From JAPPHA01 sp964291635 (GTDB lineage: Bacteria; Pseudomonadota; Alphaproteobacteria; Rhodobacterales; Rhodobacteraceae), in contig OZ219892.1 of assembly GCA_964291635.2 (NCBI GenBank), positions 248,001-312,000 of the forward strand: 64,000 bases of DNA, given 5' to 3'. This document shows, piece by piece, positions 1 to 8,013 of this stretch (its first letter is position 1; every line of letters begins with the position of its first letter). The position numbers and the translations under genes are program-made. The notes beneath the pieces were generated by a model, which worked only from the letters and a program-made list of their open reading frames with translations, was not told where the DNA came from and made no database searches.

Positions 1-411
1 GAACAACTCCGTGTTCAGCGAGACACGATCGGTTTGCCCCGCAGCCTCCGCCGTTCTGATCGCGATCATTTGCGCGGCGAAGTTCCATTCATAGACTGCC
101 GAACCGGAATCGAGCCCTTCGTAACATTGCAGCCGTATCAGGCGCCGGCCAAGAGCTGTCGCCAGGGACTGTGCAATTGCCGTCTTTCCAACGCCGGCTT
201 CTCCTTCGAGGAACAGCGGGCGCGGCAACCTGAGTGCGAGAAAGGTCACCGTCGCGAGCGCACGGCCGCAAATATAGTCAACTCCCGACAAAAGCCTTTG
301 CGCATCGTCAATGGAACCCGGCAACCGGGAAAACGATGTCCTTTCGGTGTCATGCATATGATATCCGTTCAAATCCTGCCCTTGTTCCACCCGAATCCCG
401 TGTCCGTCCAT
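1..411 (-). CDS. MoxR-type AAA ATPase, 3' end beyond window
   Basis: Minus-strand frame open to the left edge of the window, so the C-terminus is missing (137 codons seen). The peptide contains a Walker A motif GEAGVGKT, preceded by RPLFLE, and the stretch LIRLQCYEGLDSGSAVYEW, typical of the MoxR/CoxD-like AAA ATPases found beside carbon monoxide dehydrogenase and other von Willebrand-factor A systems, where they act as chaperones for metalloenzyme maturation. The start at 411 (ATG, MDGHGIRVEQ) is the most upstream plausible ATG noticed; an in-frame ATG at 357 is an alternative and would leave a leader of the usual length before SIDDAQRLL. Partner genes lie outside the window, so the client enzyme is unknown. 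Confidence 0.8.
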   Translation of the reverse strand, partial: MDGHGIRVEQGQDLNGYHMHDTERTSFSRLPGSIDDAQRLLSGVDYICGRALATVTFLALRLPRPLFLEGEAGVGKTAIAQSLATALGRRLIRLQCYEGLDSGSAVYEWNFAAQMIAIRTAEAAGQTDRVSLNTELF

Positions 412-554
412 CCCTGGCGCCGTATCCCCTTGTCGCCGTTCCCGGAGACGGGGATGGGAAGTCCCCGCGGTTTCCAGATCATGCAGACGTCTGCGGCCCG
501 AAACCGTCCTCGGATGACGACAATGTCATGACCAGCAACGTCGGTCGAGGTCTT

Positions 555-1928
555 CTACAACAGGATGAGTGCCGCAAGGGCCAGAAAGCAGAAAAATCCG
601 ACGACATCGGTAACGGTCGTGACGAAAACTCCTGACGCAAGTGCCGGGTCCTGACCGAATCGATCGAGGCCGAGAGGGATGAATATCCCCGCAAGACCCG
701 CAACAAACAGGTTGCCGATCATGGCCAGTCCGAGCACGGCACCCAGGATCGGCGACCCAAACCAGATCAGCCCGACCAGTCCGGCAATGGCGGCGAACAT
801 CATGCCGTTCAGAAGCCCGACGTTGATTTCCCGCCAAATGATGCGCCGCGCGTTGGCTTCGGTCAGGTCTTTCGTCGCGAGAGCCCTGACGGCAATCGTC
901 AGTGTCTGGGTACCGGCGTTCCCTCCCATCGACGCCACGATTGGCATCAGAACGGCCAGGGCAACCACGGCTTCGATCGTGCTGGTGAATGCCGCGATCA
1001 CGAGTGACGCCAGGATTGACGTCAACAAGTTGACGACAAGCCATGGAAACCTTTGCCGCGTCGTGGCGACGACACCGTCGCTGAGGCTTTCCTCGCCCCC
1101 GACACCCGCCAACCGCCTGATGTCTTCATCGGCTTCGTCCTCGAGGATGTCCAGTGCATCATCGATGGTAATGACGCCGACCAGTCGCCCCGCGTCATCG
1201 ACGACGGGTGCGGAAACCATGTGGTATTGTTTGAATGCATAGGCGACTTCCGAAAGACTCCGGGTCGCCGGAATCGGGTCATAGTTGGTATCCACGAGTT
1301 CGGACAGGCTGACATCGCGCCGTGATGTCATCAGGCGCGACAGTGCGACTTTCCCGAAGGGCCGCATGTTCGGTTCAACCACGTATACATGGTAAAATCG
1401 CTCGGGAAGATCGACCGCCTCGCGCAGGTAATCGATCAGGTCGCCGACGCTCCAGTGTACCGGCGCCGCGACCAGCTCCCTTTGCATCAGCCGCGCAGCA
1501 GAATCTTCGGGATATTGCAGAGACTGAACGACAGCCGCTCGATCCGGATCATCGAGTGCGTTCAGAACCCTTTCCTGCTGCGGCTCATCGATGTCTTCGA
1601 CGATATCGACAACATCATCTGTCTCGAGGTTCCGTACCGCCTCCTTGACGGCATCGTTTGACAGCACCTGAATCAGTTCCCCGAGAACGACCTCGTCGAG
1701 GTCAGGCAGGATTCGTCCGTCCAGATCTGCCCCCCAGTACTCGAGAAGGCGCAACCGTGCGTCGGGCTCGATCTGCTCGAGCGAGTCCGCGATATCGGCA
1801 GGATGCATTTCTTCAAGAATGGCGACCAGCGAATCCCTTTCGCCAAGGTTCAAGGCTTCAAGAATGCTTTCAATCTTGCCACCGATTTCATACGCCCGGT
1901 CGTCAGTTTCGTTGTTGAAATCCGTCAT
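555..1928 (-). CDS. mgtE: Magnesium transporter MgtE
   Basis: 457-residue protein with the full MgtE layout: an acidic N-terminal superhelical domain (about residues 38-140, with MHPADIADSLEQ), a pair of CBS domains (about 145-265, with GVITIDDALDILEDEADED) and a C-terminal membrane domain (about 295-457) with several hydrophobic helices, including the family-typical MPIVASMGGNAGTQTLT. MgtE is a homodimeric Mg2+ channel of the inner membrane gated by Mg2+ binding to the N and CBS domains. The start at MTDFNNETDD (1928) fits family length; the frame stays open far upstream, but that extension has no homology-like features. It appears monocistronic. Confidence 0.95.
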   Translation of the reverse strand: MTDFNNETDDRAYEIGGKIESILEALNLGERDSLVAILEEMHPADIADSLEQIEPDARLRLLEYWGADLDGRILPDLDEVVLGELIQVLSNDAVKEAVRNLETDDVVDIVEDIDEPQQERVLNALDDPDRAAVVQSLQYPEDSAARLMQRELVAAPVHWSVGDLIDYLREAVDLPERFYHVYVVEPNMRPFGKVALSRLMTSRRDVSLSELVDTNYDPIPATRSLSEVAYAFKQYHMVSAPVVDDAGRLVGVITIDDALDILEDEADEDIRRLAGVGGEESLSDGVVATTRQRFPWLVVNLLTSILASLVIAAFTSTIEAVVALAVLMPIVASMGGNAGTQTLTIAVRALATKDLTEANARRIIWREINVGLLNGMMFAAIAGLVGLIWFGSPILGAVLGLAMIGNLFVAGLAGIFIPLGLDRFGQDPALASGVFVTTVTDVVGFFCFLALAALILL

Positions 1929-2519
1929 TGCCTTCGTCCAATCCGAGTTTCCACGACGTTTATTGAACCGGCCTCTGGTGCGCCAATGCCTTTGGCACCT
2001 GCACCGGTTCCCCATCCGGAACCCGAACCTCCGCGAATCCCGGTCGAAACCCTTGCAAACGGGGAATTCGTCTGGATCTGGTGCGCCTTCGGAAAGCGAT
2101 CTTGCGTCGATGCCCTGGTTCCCTTGCCCGAGCATTTTGGCAGTCACCCGTGATTCTCTTCCGGGCCGGACGGGAGGCCTCGGGGTTCCTCCCCCATTCA
2201 ATCTGCGATGGCACGGATGCCCCGGAGACGGAACGCCACGCAGATTGCAGCCTTGCGGCACCGATGGCGCTCAACTCATCGCTTGCCTGCGGCGCGGAGA
2301 AGGCGATGCTCCTCGACGCAGTCGGGCGCACCATCGGCCACCACTTCGGAATCTGGACGGGCCAGGAATCGCCGGTCCGGCAAAACAGTGCCCAGCGAAC
2401 AACACACGTCCGCAAGTTACTCCTGCAATTCCCGATGGTTAACCGCGGAACCTGCATTCGCAAAAAACGGAAGGCAAGCCAGCTAAATGCGGAGCGGTTA
2501 CGCTTGATCAGGCGCGCGG
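1929..2519. other. Intergenic, no gene recognised
   Basis: About 590 bases between mgtE and puuD, both on the minus strand. Open frames on both strands here have arginine/serine-rich low-complexity translations with no family resemblance and are not called. It should hold the mgtE promoter, but no clear promoter or Mg2+ leader structure was recognised by eye. Confidence 0.5.
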
Positions 2520-3707
2520 CTATTCTGACGGCGCCCCTCCCCGCAGCCAGGATCCCAGAATCGCGCGCTCGCGCTCGGTCATCCCCGTCTCGTTGCCAAG
2601 CGGCATGGCAGTGGACAACACGCTCTGCGACAGGATCCCGGAGGCATAAGACCGAATCTCGGCGAGAGTGTCGAAAGTCGCGCCACCGGGTGGGGCCTCG
2701 TAGTCCGGATGGGTCGGCTTGGCGGAATGACACGATGTGCAGTGTTCGGAAATGATCAGCGTCGCCTCACCCGCGCTGGCATCGGCGTCTTCAAGGTCCG
2801 GACGCCAGGTCGAAAACCAGATCGACCCGAACGTCAAGGCGATGACCAGGGGCCATTGCCAATGCGTCGCGGGGCCGTGGATGCCCGCTTCATGAAGATT
2901 GAACCAGATTCTCACCGTGGCCCCGATCACGAGAATCGCGGCAATGAGCACCCAGTGGTACGGGTGCCCGAAGGCAATCGGGAAATGGTTCGAGATCATC
3001 ATCAGGATGACGGGAAGTGTCAGGTAATTGTTGTGCGTGGAGCGGAGTTTCGCGATCTTTCCAAACCGGGCGTCCGGTTCCCGACCGTTTCGGAGGTCGT
3101 CGACGACGATTCGCGAATTCGGAATGATCACGAAAAAGACGTTTCCGGTCATCATGGTCGCAATTATCGCCCCGACGTGCAGCCACGCGGCCCTGGCAGT
3201 GAACAGCTTCCCGAAAGCCCACGCCAGGAAAACGATCGAGATGAAGAGCACGACAAACACCAGAACCGGATGGTGCCTGAGCGGCGACTTGCACAACTGG
3301 TCGTAGAGAACCCAACCGGCGACCAGCGAACCCGCGGAAATCGCGATTGCCTCCGATACAGTCAGGTCGGCAACCAGGCGATCGATCAGGTAGCTCTCGG
3401 CTCCCCAGTAGTAGACGATGATCATGAGGCAGAAACCGGAAAGCCAGGTCAGGTAGCTTTCCCAACGATACCAGATCAAGTCCGCCGGAAGATGCTCGGG
3501 AGCAACCAGGAATTTTCGCGTATGATAAAATCCACCGCCGTGGACTTCCCACGTTTCTCCCGCGACACCCCGCGGCAGACCGGCGCGGGCGCGGAGCGCG
3601 GAGTCGATCGCCATGAAATAGAACGATGTCCCGATCCATCCGATCGCGGCAACGATGTGAGCCCATCGGAACAACAGATCCAACCAGTCACGGAGGACGA
3701 TTTCCAT
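2520..3707 (-). CDS. puuD: Membrane-bound urate oxidase/hydroxylase with cytochrome c domain (PuuD)
   Basis: 395-residue protein. It starts MEIVLRDWLDLLFRWAHIV and has about eight hydrophobic helices, then a C-terminal cytochrome c segment with a heme-binding CTSCH motif (residues 323-327) and a later TAMPLGN that could supply the axial Met. This matches PuuD, the alternative uricase that oxidises urate to 5-hydroxyisourate and passes electrons to the respiratory chain instead of O2. The ATG at 3707 is preceded by AAAAGGGAATTA, a good ribosome site; an upstream in-frame extension to 3794 lacks such support. The divergently placed uraD (from 3779) acts two steps later in the same pathway; no hydroxyisourate hydrolase gene is present in the window. 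Confidence 0.92.
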   Translation of the reverse strand: MEIVLRDWLDLLFRWAHIVAAIGWIGTSFYFMAIDSALRARAGLPRGVAGETWEVHGGGFYHTRKFLVAPEHLPADLIWYRWESYLTWLSGFCLMIIVYYWGAESYLIDRLVADLTVSEAIAISAGSLVAGWVLYDQLCKSPLRHHPVLVFVVLFISIVFLAWAFGKLFTARAAWLHVGAIIATMMTGNVFFVIIPNSRIVVDDLRNGREPDARFGKIAKLRSTHNNYLTLPVILMMISNHFPIAFGHPYHWVLIAAILVIGATVRIWFNLHEAGIHGPATHWQWPLVIALTFGSIWFSTWRPDLEDADASAGEATLIISEHCTSCHSAKPTHPDYEAPPGGATFDTLAEIRSYASGILSQSVLSTAMPLGNETGMTERERAILGSWLRGGAPSE

Positions 3708-3778
3708 TAATTCCCTTTTCCTGATAGATCGCCACAGTTCTATATTCGGAGTTGTCAGGTTGTAAGGCAGAAACGCGC

Positions 3779-4303
3779 ATGGGCTCAATGGCACTGCTGA
3801 ACAGAACCGAATTCATTCGACTGTTTTCCGGCATTTACGAACGTTCTCCTTGGGTTGCCGAAGCCGTCTTTGACGGATGCGACCTTTCAGGAGTTGATCG
3901 GCCCACGGGCCTGGCCGATGACATGGCACGGGTCGTTTTTCAATCGGGCAAGGATCGTCAGTTGGCGCTTGTCCGGGCTCACCCCGAACTGGCGATCAGG
4001 CCTGGCAAAGGTGAAAAGCTGACGTCATACAGTGAGTCCGAACAATCTGGAGCCGGCCTCGCGGAACTCGGCGACGAGGAGCGGGACGACTTCGTCCGTT
4101 TGAACCGCCTCTATCGTGAAAAGTTCGGGTTCCCGTTTATCATTGCGGTTCGCGGACTCGACCGGGCGGCGATACTGTCGAGCATGTCGACACGGCTCGA
4201 GAACGACATCGAAGCGGAGTTCAATGAGGCGCTTCGGCAGATCGACAAGATTGCCTTTTTCCGGCTGGAGTCACTCGATTCAAGTTTCGAACCGTCACAC
4301 TGA
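3779..4303 (+). CDS. uraD: 2-oxo-4-hydroxy-4-carboxy-5-ureidoimidazoline decarboxylase
   Basis: 174 residues; OHCU decarboxylase family, which converts OHCU from urate oxidation to (S)-allantoin. The family signature RAHPELA with its catalytic histidine is present, followed by SQ-like spacing and the conserved region FGFPFIIAVRG. The first ATG in the frame is at 3779 (MGSMALLNRTEF); ATG at 3788 would also work. The gene is divergent from puuD with a 71-base gap, suggesting a shared regulatory region, and its last nine bases overlap the end of deoB on the other strand. Confidence 0.93.
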   Translation: MGSMALLNRTEFIRLFSGIYERSPWVAEAVFDGCDLSGVDRPTGLADDMARVVFQSGKDRQLALVRAHPELAIRPGKGEKLTSYSESEQSGAGLAELGDEERDDFVRLNRLYREKFGFPFIIAVRGLDRAAILSSMSTRLENDIEAEFNEALRQIDKIAFFRLESLDSSFEPSH

Positions 4304-5548
4304 CGGAGTTCGTCCCTGAATCTCGTGTCGCCGCCGCCTCGACGACAGAAAATCCTCTCCGTGACGGCCTGGAGCCAGGCCGAGATGCACCGCGACCGTT
4401 TCGCCGATATCGGCGAAACGGCGAATACCGACACAGCGACCATCGGTTCCGGGCATGGCAGCCAGGAACGGAACGCGTTCCCGGGTGTGGTCGGTTCCCC
4501 GCCAGGTCGGGTCGTTGCCGTGGTCAGCCGTGAACACCAGGAGATCACCACGCCGGATGCCGGCGAGGATCTCCGGGATGCGGCGGTCGAAGCGCGCAAG
4601 CGCCCCGGCATATCCCTCGGGATCCCGACGATGGCCGAAACGGGTATCGAATTCGACGAAATTGGCGAAAACGAGACTGCCGTCCGGGACGGACCCTGCC
4701 AATTCGATCAGACGATCCATCCTTTCCATGTCGTCACGCCCATCGTGTGCGAACGAAATTCCGCGTCCAGCGAAAATGTCGTTGATCTTGCCTACCGCGT
4801 GCGTCTTTCCGCCGGCCGCGGCCACCCGATCCAGCAGCGTCGGTTCGGGAGCACGGTACGAATAGTCGCGCCTGTTCGATGTTCGGAAAAATCCTCGTTC
4901 CACGTCGCCGGCGAAAGGCCGGGCAATGACACGCCCGACTTTCATTCCGTGCACGACATCCGCGATTTCTTCGCAAAGGCCGTACAGGCGGCCCAGACCA
5001 AATCGCTCTTCGTGGGCGGCAATCTGGAATACGCTGTCAGCCGAAGTGTAACAGATCGGCCGCGCCGTTCGAAGATGTTCGGCCCCGAATTCCTCGATGA
5101 CCTCGGTACCGGAAGAATGGCAGTTGGCGAGAGTTCCGTCCGACCCGCAGGCCCCGGAAACCGCCTGCAGCAGCCATTCGGGAAATGCCGGGACCGATCT
5201 CGGGAACACGTGCCAACTCCAGGGAAGCGGTACGCCCGCGAGTTCCCAATGGCCGGTCAACGTGTCCTTGCCTGGTGAAACAGGCTCGGCAACGCCCCAA
5301 ATCGCACTTGATGCGGGCGTCTCGCCGTCGATGCACCTCCCGGAAGCCAGCCAGAGAGAAGCGCCGAGTCCCAGGCGAAACAGGTTTGGCAACTCAAGAG
5401 AAGCGCTTGATCCCGCAGGCAACGAATCTGCCGCAGGCGCCCGGAACAGATTGCCGAGCGTATTCGCTCCCTCGTCGCCGAATTGATCGGCGTCGGTTGC
5501 TCCTCCGCAACCGACAGAATCAAGAACCGTCAAAAAAGCGCGCGGCAT
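4295..5548 (-). CDS. deoB: Phosphopentomutase DeoB
   Basis: 417 residues, slightly long but typical. The N-terminal MPRAFLTVLDSVGCGGA with metal-binding Asp, the NTLGN motif, GKDTLTGHWE near residue 95 (the phosphorylated Thr region), and the C-terminal FTADHGNDPTWRGTDHTRE metal-binding block are all readable. The enzyme is a cytoplasmic alkaline-phosphatase-superfamily mutase that interconverts ribose/deoxyribose 1- and 5-phosphates during nucleoside salvage. It is the last gene of a minus-strand run mcm-prpE-cdd-deoB; the gap to cdd is 79 bases. Its 3' end overlaps uraD convergently by nine bases. Confidence 0.95.
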   Translation of the reverse strand: MPRAFLTVLDSVGCGGATDADQFGDEGANTLGNLFRAPAADSLPAGSSASLELPNLFRLGLGASLWLASGRCIDGETPASSAIWGVAEPVSPGKDTLTGHWELAGVPLPWSWHVFPRSVPAFPEWLLQAVSGACGSDGTLANCHSSGTEVIEEFGAEHLRTARPICYTSADSVFQIAAHEERFGLGRLYGLCEEIADVVHGMKVGRVIARPFAGDVERGFFRTSNRRDYSYRAPEPTLLDRVAAAGGKTHAVGKINDIFAGRGISFAHDGRDDMERMDRLIELAGSVPDGSLVFANFVEFDTRFGHRRDPEGYAGALARFDRRIPEILAGIRRGDLLVFTADHGNDPTWRGTDHTRERVPFLAAMPGTDGRCVGIRRFADIGETVAVHLGLAPGRHGEDFLSSRRRRHEIQGRTPSV

Positions 5549-5627
5549 CGGGTTTCAAATCGAGTCCGTCCGGTTCCACACGCGTGACATGGCAGTGGCA
5601 GCGTAACCCAACGTCGACTTCACCTGA

Positions 5628-6077
5628 TCAGGCGTCGGAGGCCAGGTGATCGGCCGAGAACGCTCCGGGCAACAGTGACCCAACTGTCGTCAATGCGATG
5701 ACCCCGGACGGGTCGGCCAGGTAGACCCGCGCTTCGGGCCGAGAAAACTCCGCGAGTTTCTGGCGGCACCCCCCGCATGGGACCACGGCCCGGTTGCCGC
5801 CCGCCACGACAAGCACATCCGAAATCACGGTTTCACCTGCTGCGACCATAGCCGCAATCGCACCCGCCTCGGCGCATGTTCCTTCCGGATAAGCGGCGTT
5901 TTCGACATTGCAACCCGAATAGATCGTGCCGGACTTCGTTCGAATCGCCGCGCCCACCCGAAAGTGAGAATATGGAGCATAGGCATGTTTCCGTGCACGG
6001 TTCGCAGCGGCAAGCAAAGCTTCGGCAACAACAGGATCGACGACGGGTGACTCCGGTTGTTCCGACCCGAGTGTCAT
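5628..6077 (-). CDS. cdd: Cytidine deaminase
   Basis: 149 residues. Zinc-dependent deaminase motifs are complete: CNVENAAYPEGTCAEAGAI (zinc Cys region and catalytic Glu) and PCGGCRQKL. YSHFRVGAA near residue 37 is the standard nucleoside-binding N-terminal motif. The enzyme hydrolyses cytidine and deoxycytidine to uridine forms. Its ATG overlaps the TGA of prpE in an ATGA tetranucleotide, indicating translational coupling, and deoB follows, so nucleoside salvage is co-transcribed with propionyl-CoA formation. Confidence 0.95.
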   Translation of the reverse strand: MTLGSEQPESPVVDPVVAEALLAAANRARKHAYAPYSHFRVGAAIRTKSGTIYSGCNVENAAYPEGTCAEAGAIAAMVAAGETVISDVLVVAGGNRAVVPCGGCRQKLAEFSRPEARVYLADPSGVIALTTVGSLLPGAFSADHLASDA

Positions 6078-7966
6078 TGGGCAGGATATCCCAGCCGCGT
6101 CAATGCGGACGCGATCTCGTCGAGTGCGGCCGGGTCTTCAATGGTCGCAGGCATCTTCCATTCCTGTCCGTCCGCAATCTTGACCATGGTGGACCGAAGG
6201 ATCTTGCCCGATCTCGTTTTCGGGAGTCGATCAACGACAGCAGCCTGCTTGAACGCCGCGACCGGTCCGATTCTTCCACGGACAGCGGCAACACATTCGC
6301 CAACGATTTCGTCTTCAGGTCGCTCGCATCCATCGTTCAGGCACAGGAAACCCAATGGAAGTTGCCCTTTCAGCTGGTCGTGAACCCCAATGACCGCGCA
6401 TTCCGCAACGTCCGGGTGGTCGGAGAGAATCTCTTCCATTTGACCCGTCGACAGGCGATGACCGGCGACGTTGATGACATCATCGGTCCGGGCCATGACG
6501 TAGCAGTAACCGTCTTCATCCTGGATCCCCGCATCTCCGGTGTCATAGTAGCCTTCGAATTTTGAGAGATAGGCTTCCCGGTATCGCTCGTCTGCGTTCC
6601 ACAGCGTCGGAAGACAGCCTGGTGGCAAGGGCAAGCGAACGGCAATTGATCCAAGTTCACCTCTTGGAACTTCGTCGCATTCATCGTCCAGGATCCTGAC
6701 GTCGAACCCTGGCATCGGCACCCCTGCAGAGCCGAGCTTGACAGGGATCTTTTCCTTTCCCCAGGGATAACCGGCGATCGTGTACCCGGTTTCCGTCTGC
6801 CACCAGTGATCGAGGACCGGAACCTGCAGGTGCGTCCGCGCCCATTCAACCGTGTCCGGGTCGGATCGTTCTCCGGCAAGAAAGAGCGTCTTGAGACAGG
6901 AGAGATCGTAACCCGGAATCAGGTCCGCGTCCGGGTCTGCCCGTTTGATCGCCCTGAACGCGGTCGGCGCCGTAAACAGGCTCTTGACACGGTGTTCGCT
7001 GATTACCCTCCAGAACGTCCCGGCGTCGGGCGTGCCTACCGGCTTGCCTTCAAAAACGACAGTCGTGTTTCCGTGAACCAGCGGGGCATAGACGATGTAC
7101 GAGTGACCGACGACCCAACCGACATCGGACGCGGCCCAGAAGACATCACCGGGATCCACATCGTAAATGTTCTTCATCGTCCAGTTGAGCGCGACCAGGT
7201 GACCGGCAGTTGGCCGGACAACGCCCTTTGGCCTGCCCGTCGTGCCCGAGGTGTAGAGAATGTATGCCGGGTCTGATCCGCGCACTGCGACGCAGTCCGC
7301 CGGTTCAATTCCTGCCTGGCATTCGTTCCAGCCGACATCGCGGCCGGAAACAAGTTCTGCCCGGAGCACGTCCCTTTGGAAAATGATACAGAATTCAGGT
7401 CTGTGCGCCGAGTATTTCAATGCGGAATCGAGAAGGGGCTTGTAGGCGACAACCCGGGACGGCTCAATCCCGCACGATCCCGCAATCACCGCCTTCGGAG
7501 TGGCGTCATCGATTCTGGCCGCCAGTTCTTCCGGCGCGAATCCACCGAAGACGACTGAATGTATGGCACCAATTCGCGCGCAGGCCAGCATGGCGACGAG
7601 CGCTTCCGGGATCATCGGCATGTAGATCACGACCCGGTCGCCCTTTCCCACACCGCGGGCCTGGAGCGCACCCCCGAGCCGGGCGGTTGCCCGTTGCAAT
7701 TCACGAAACGTCAGTTTCGACACCGACCCGGTGACCGGGCTGTCGTGAATGATCGCGACGCGGTTCCCGTGGCCGTTCTCCACGTGCCGGTCGACGCAGT
7801 TGTAACAGCCATTGATTTCGGAGTTCCCGAACCAGGCATAAAATGGCGCCCTGCTCCGATCCAATGCAGCATTCGGCGCGCGAATCCAATCGAGAGCCTC
7901 GGCCGCGCCCAGCCAAAAGGCCTCCGGGTTTCGCATCGACTCTTCATATACGGCTCGAAATGACAC
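6074..7966 (-). CDS. prpE: Propionyl-CoA synthetase
   Basis: About 630 residues; acyl-adenylate-forming enzyme of the acetyl/propionyl-CoA synthetase group. Motifs: P-loop YTSGTTGRPKGV, WWQTETG, DVINVAGHRLSTGQMEE, and the catalytic lysine region KTRSGKILR near the C-terminus. It activates propionate to propionyl-CoA for PccAB. The likely start is GTG at 7966, seven bases after a strong GGAGGTGAG; an in-frame GTG at 7975 lies inside that ribosome site. It lies 47 bases after the methylmalonyl-CoA mutase gene and overlaps cdd by four bases, forming one operon. Confidence 0.93.
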   Translation of the reverse strand: MSFRAVYEESMRNPEAFWLGAAEALDWIRAPNAALDRSRAPFYAWFGNSEINGCYNCVDRHVENGHGNRVAIIHDSPVTGSVSKLTFRELQRATARLGGALQARGVGKGDRVVIYMPMIPEALVAMLACARIGAIHSVVFGGFAPEELAARIDDATPKAVIAGSCGIEPSRVVAYKPLLDSALKYSAHRPEFCIIFQRDVLRAELVSGRDVGWNECQAGIEPADCVAVRGSDPAYILYTSGTTGRPKGVVRPTAGHLVALNWTMKNIYDVDPGDVFWAASDVGWVVGHSYIVYAPLVHGNTTVVFEGKPVGTPDAGTFWRVISEHRVKSLFTAPTAFRAIKRADPDADLIPGYDLSCLKTLFLAGERSDPDTVEWARTHLQVPVLDHWWQTETGYTIAGYPWGKEKIPVKLGSAGVPMPGFDVRILDDECDEVPRGELGSIAVRLPLPPGCLPTLWNADERYREAYLSKFEGYYDTGDAGIQDEDGYCYVMARTDDVINVAGHRLSTGQMEEILSDHPDVAECAVIGVHDQLKGQLPLGFLCLNDGCERPEDEIVGECVAAVRGRIGPVAAFKQAAVVDRLPKTRSGKILRSTMVKIADGQEWKMPATIEDPAALDEIASALTRLGYPAQ

Positions 7967-8013
7967 GGACCTCACCTCCCCGTCTTCCGTCTTGTCTCCT
8001 GCCCGGCCGTTAT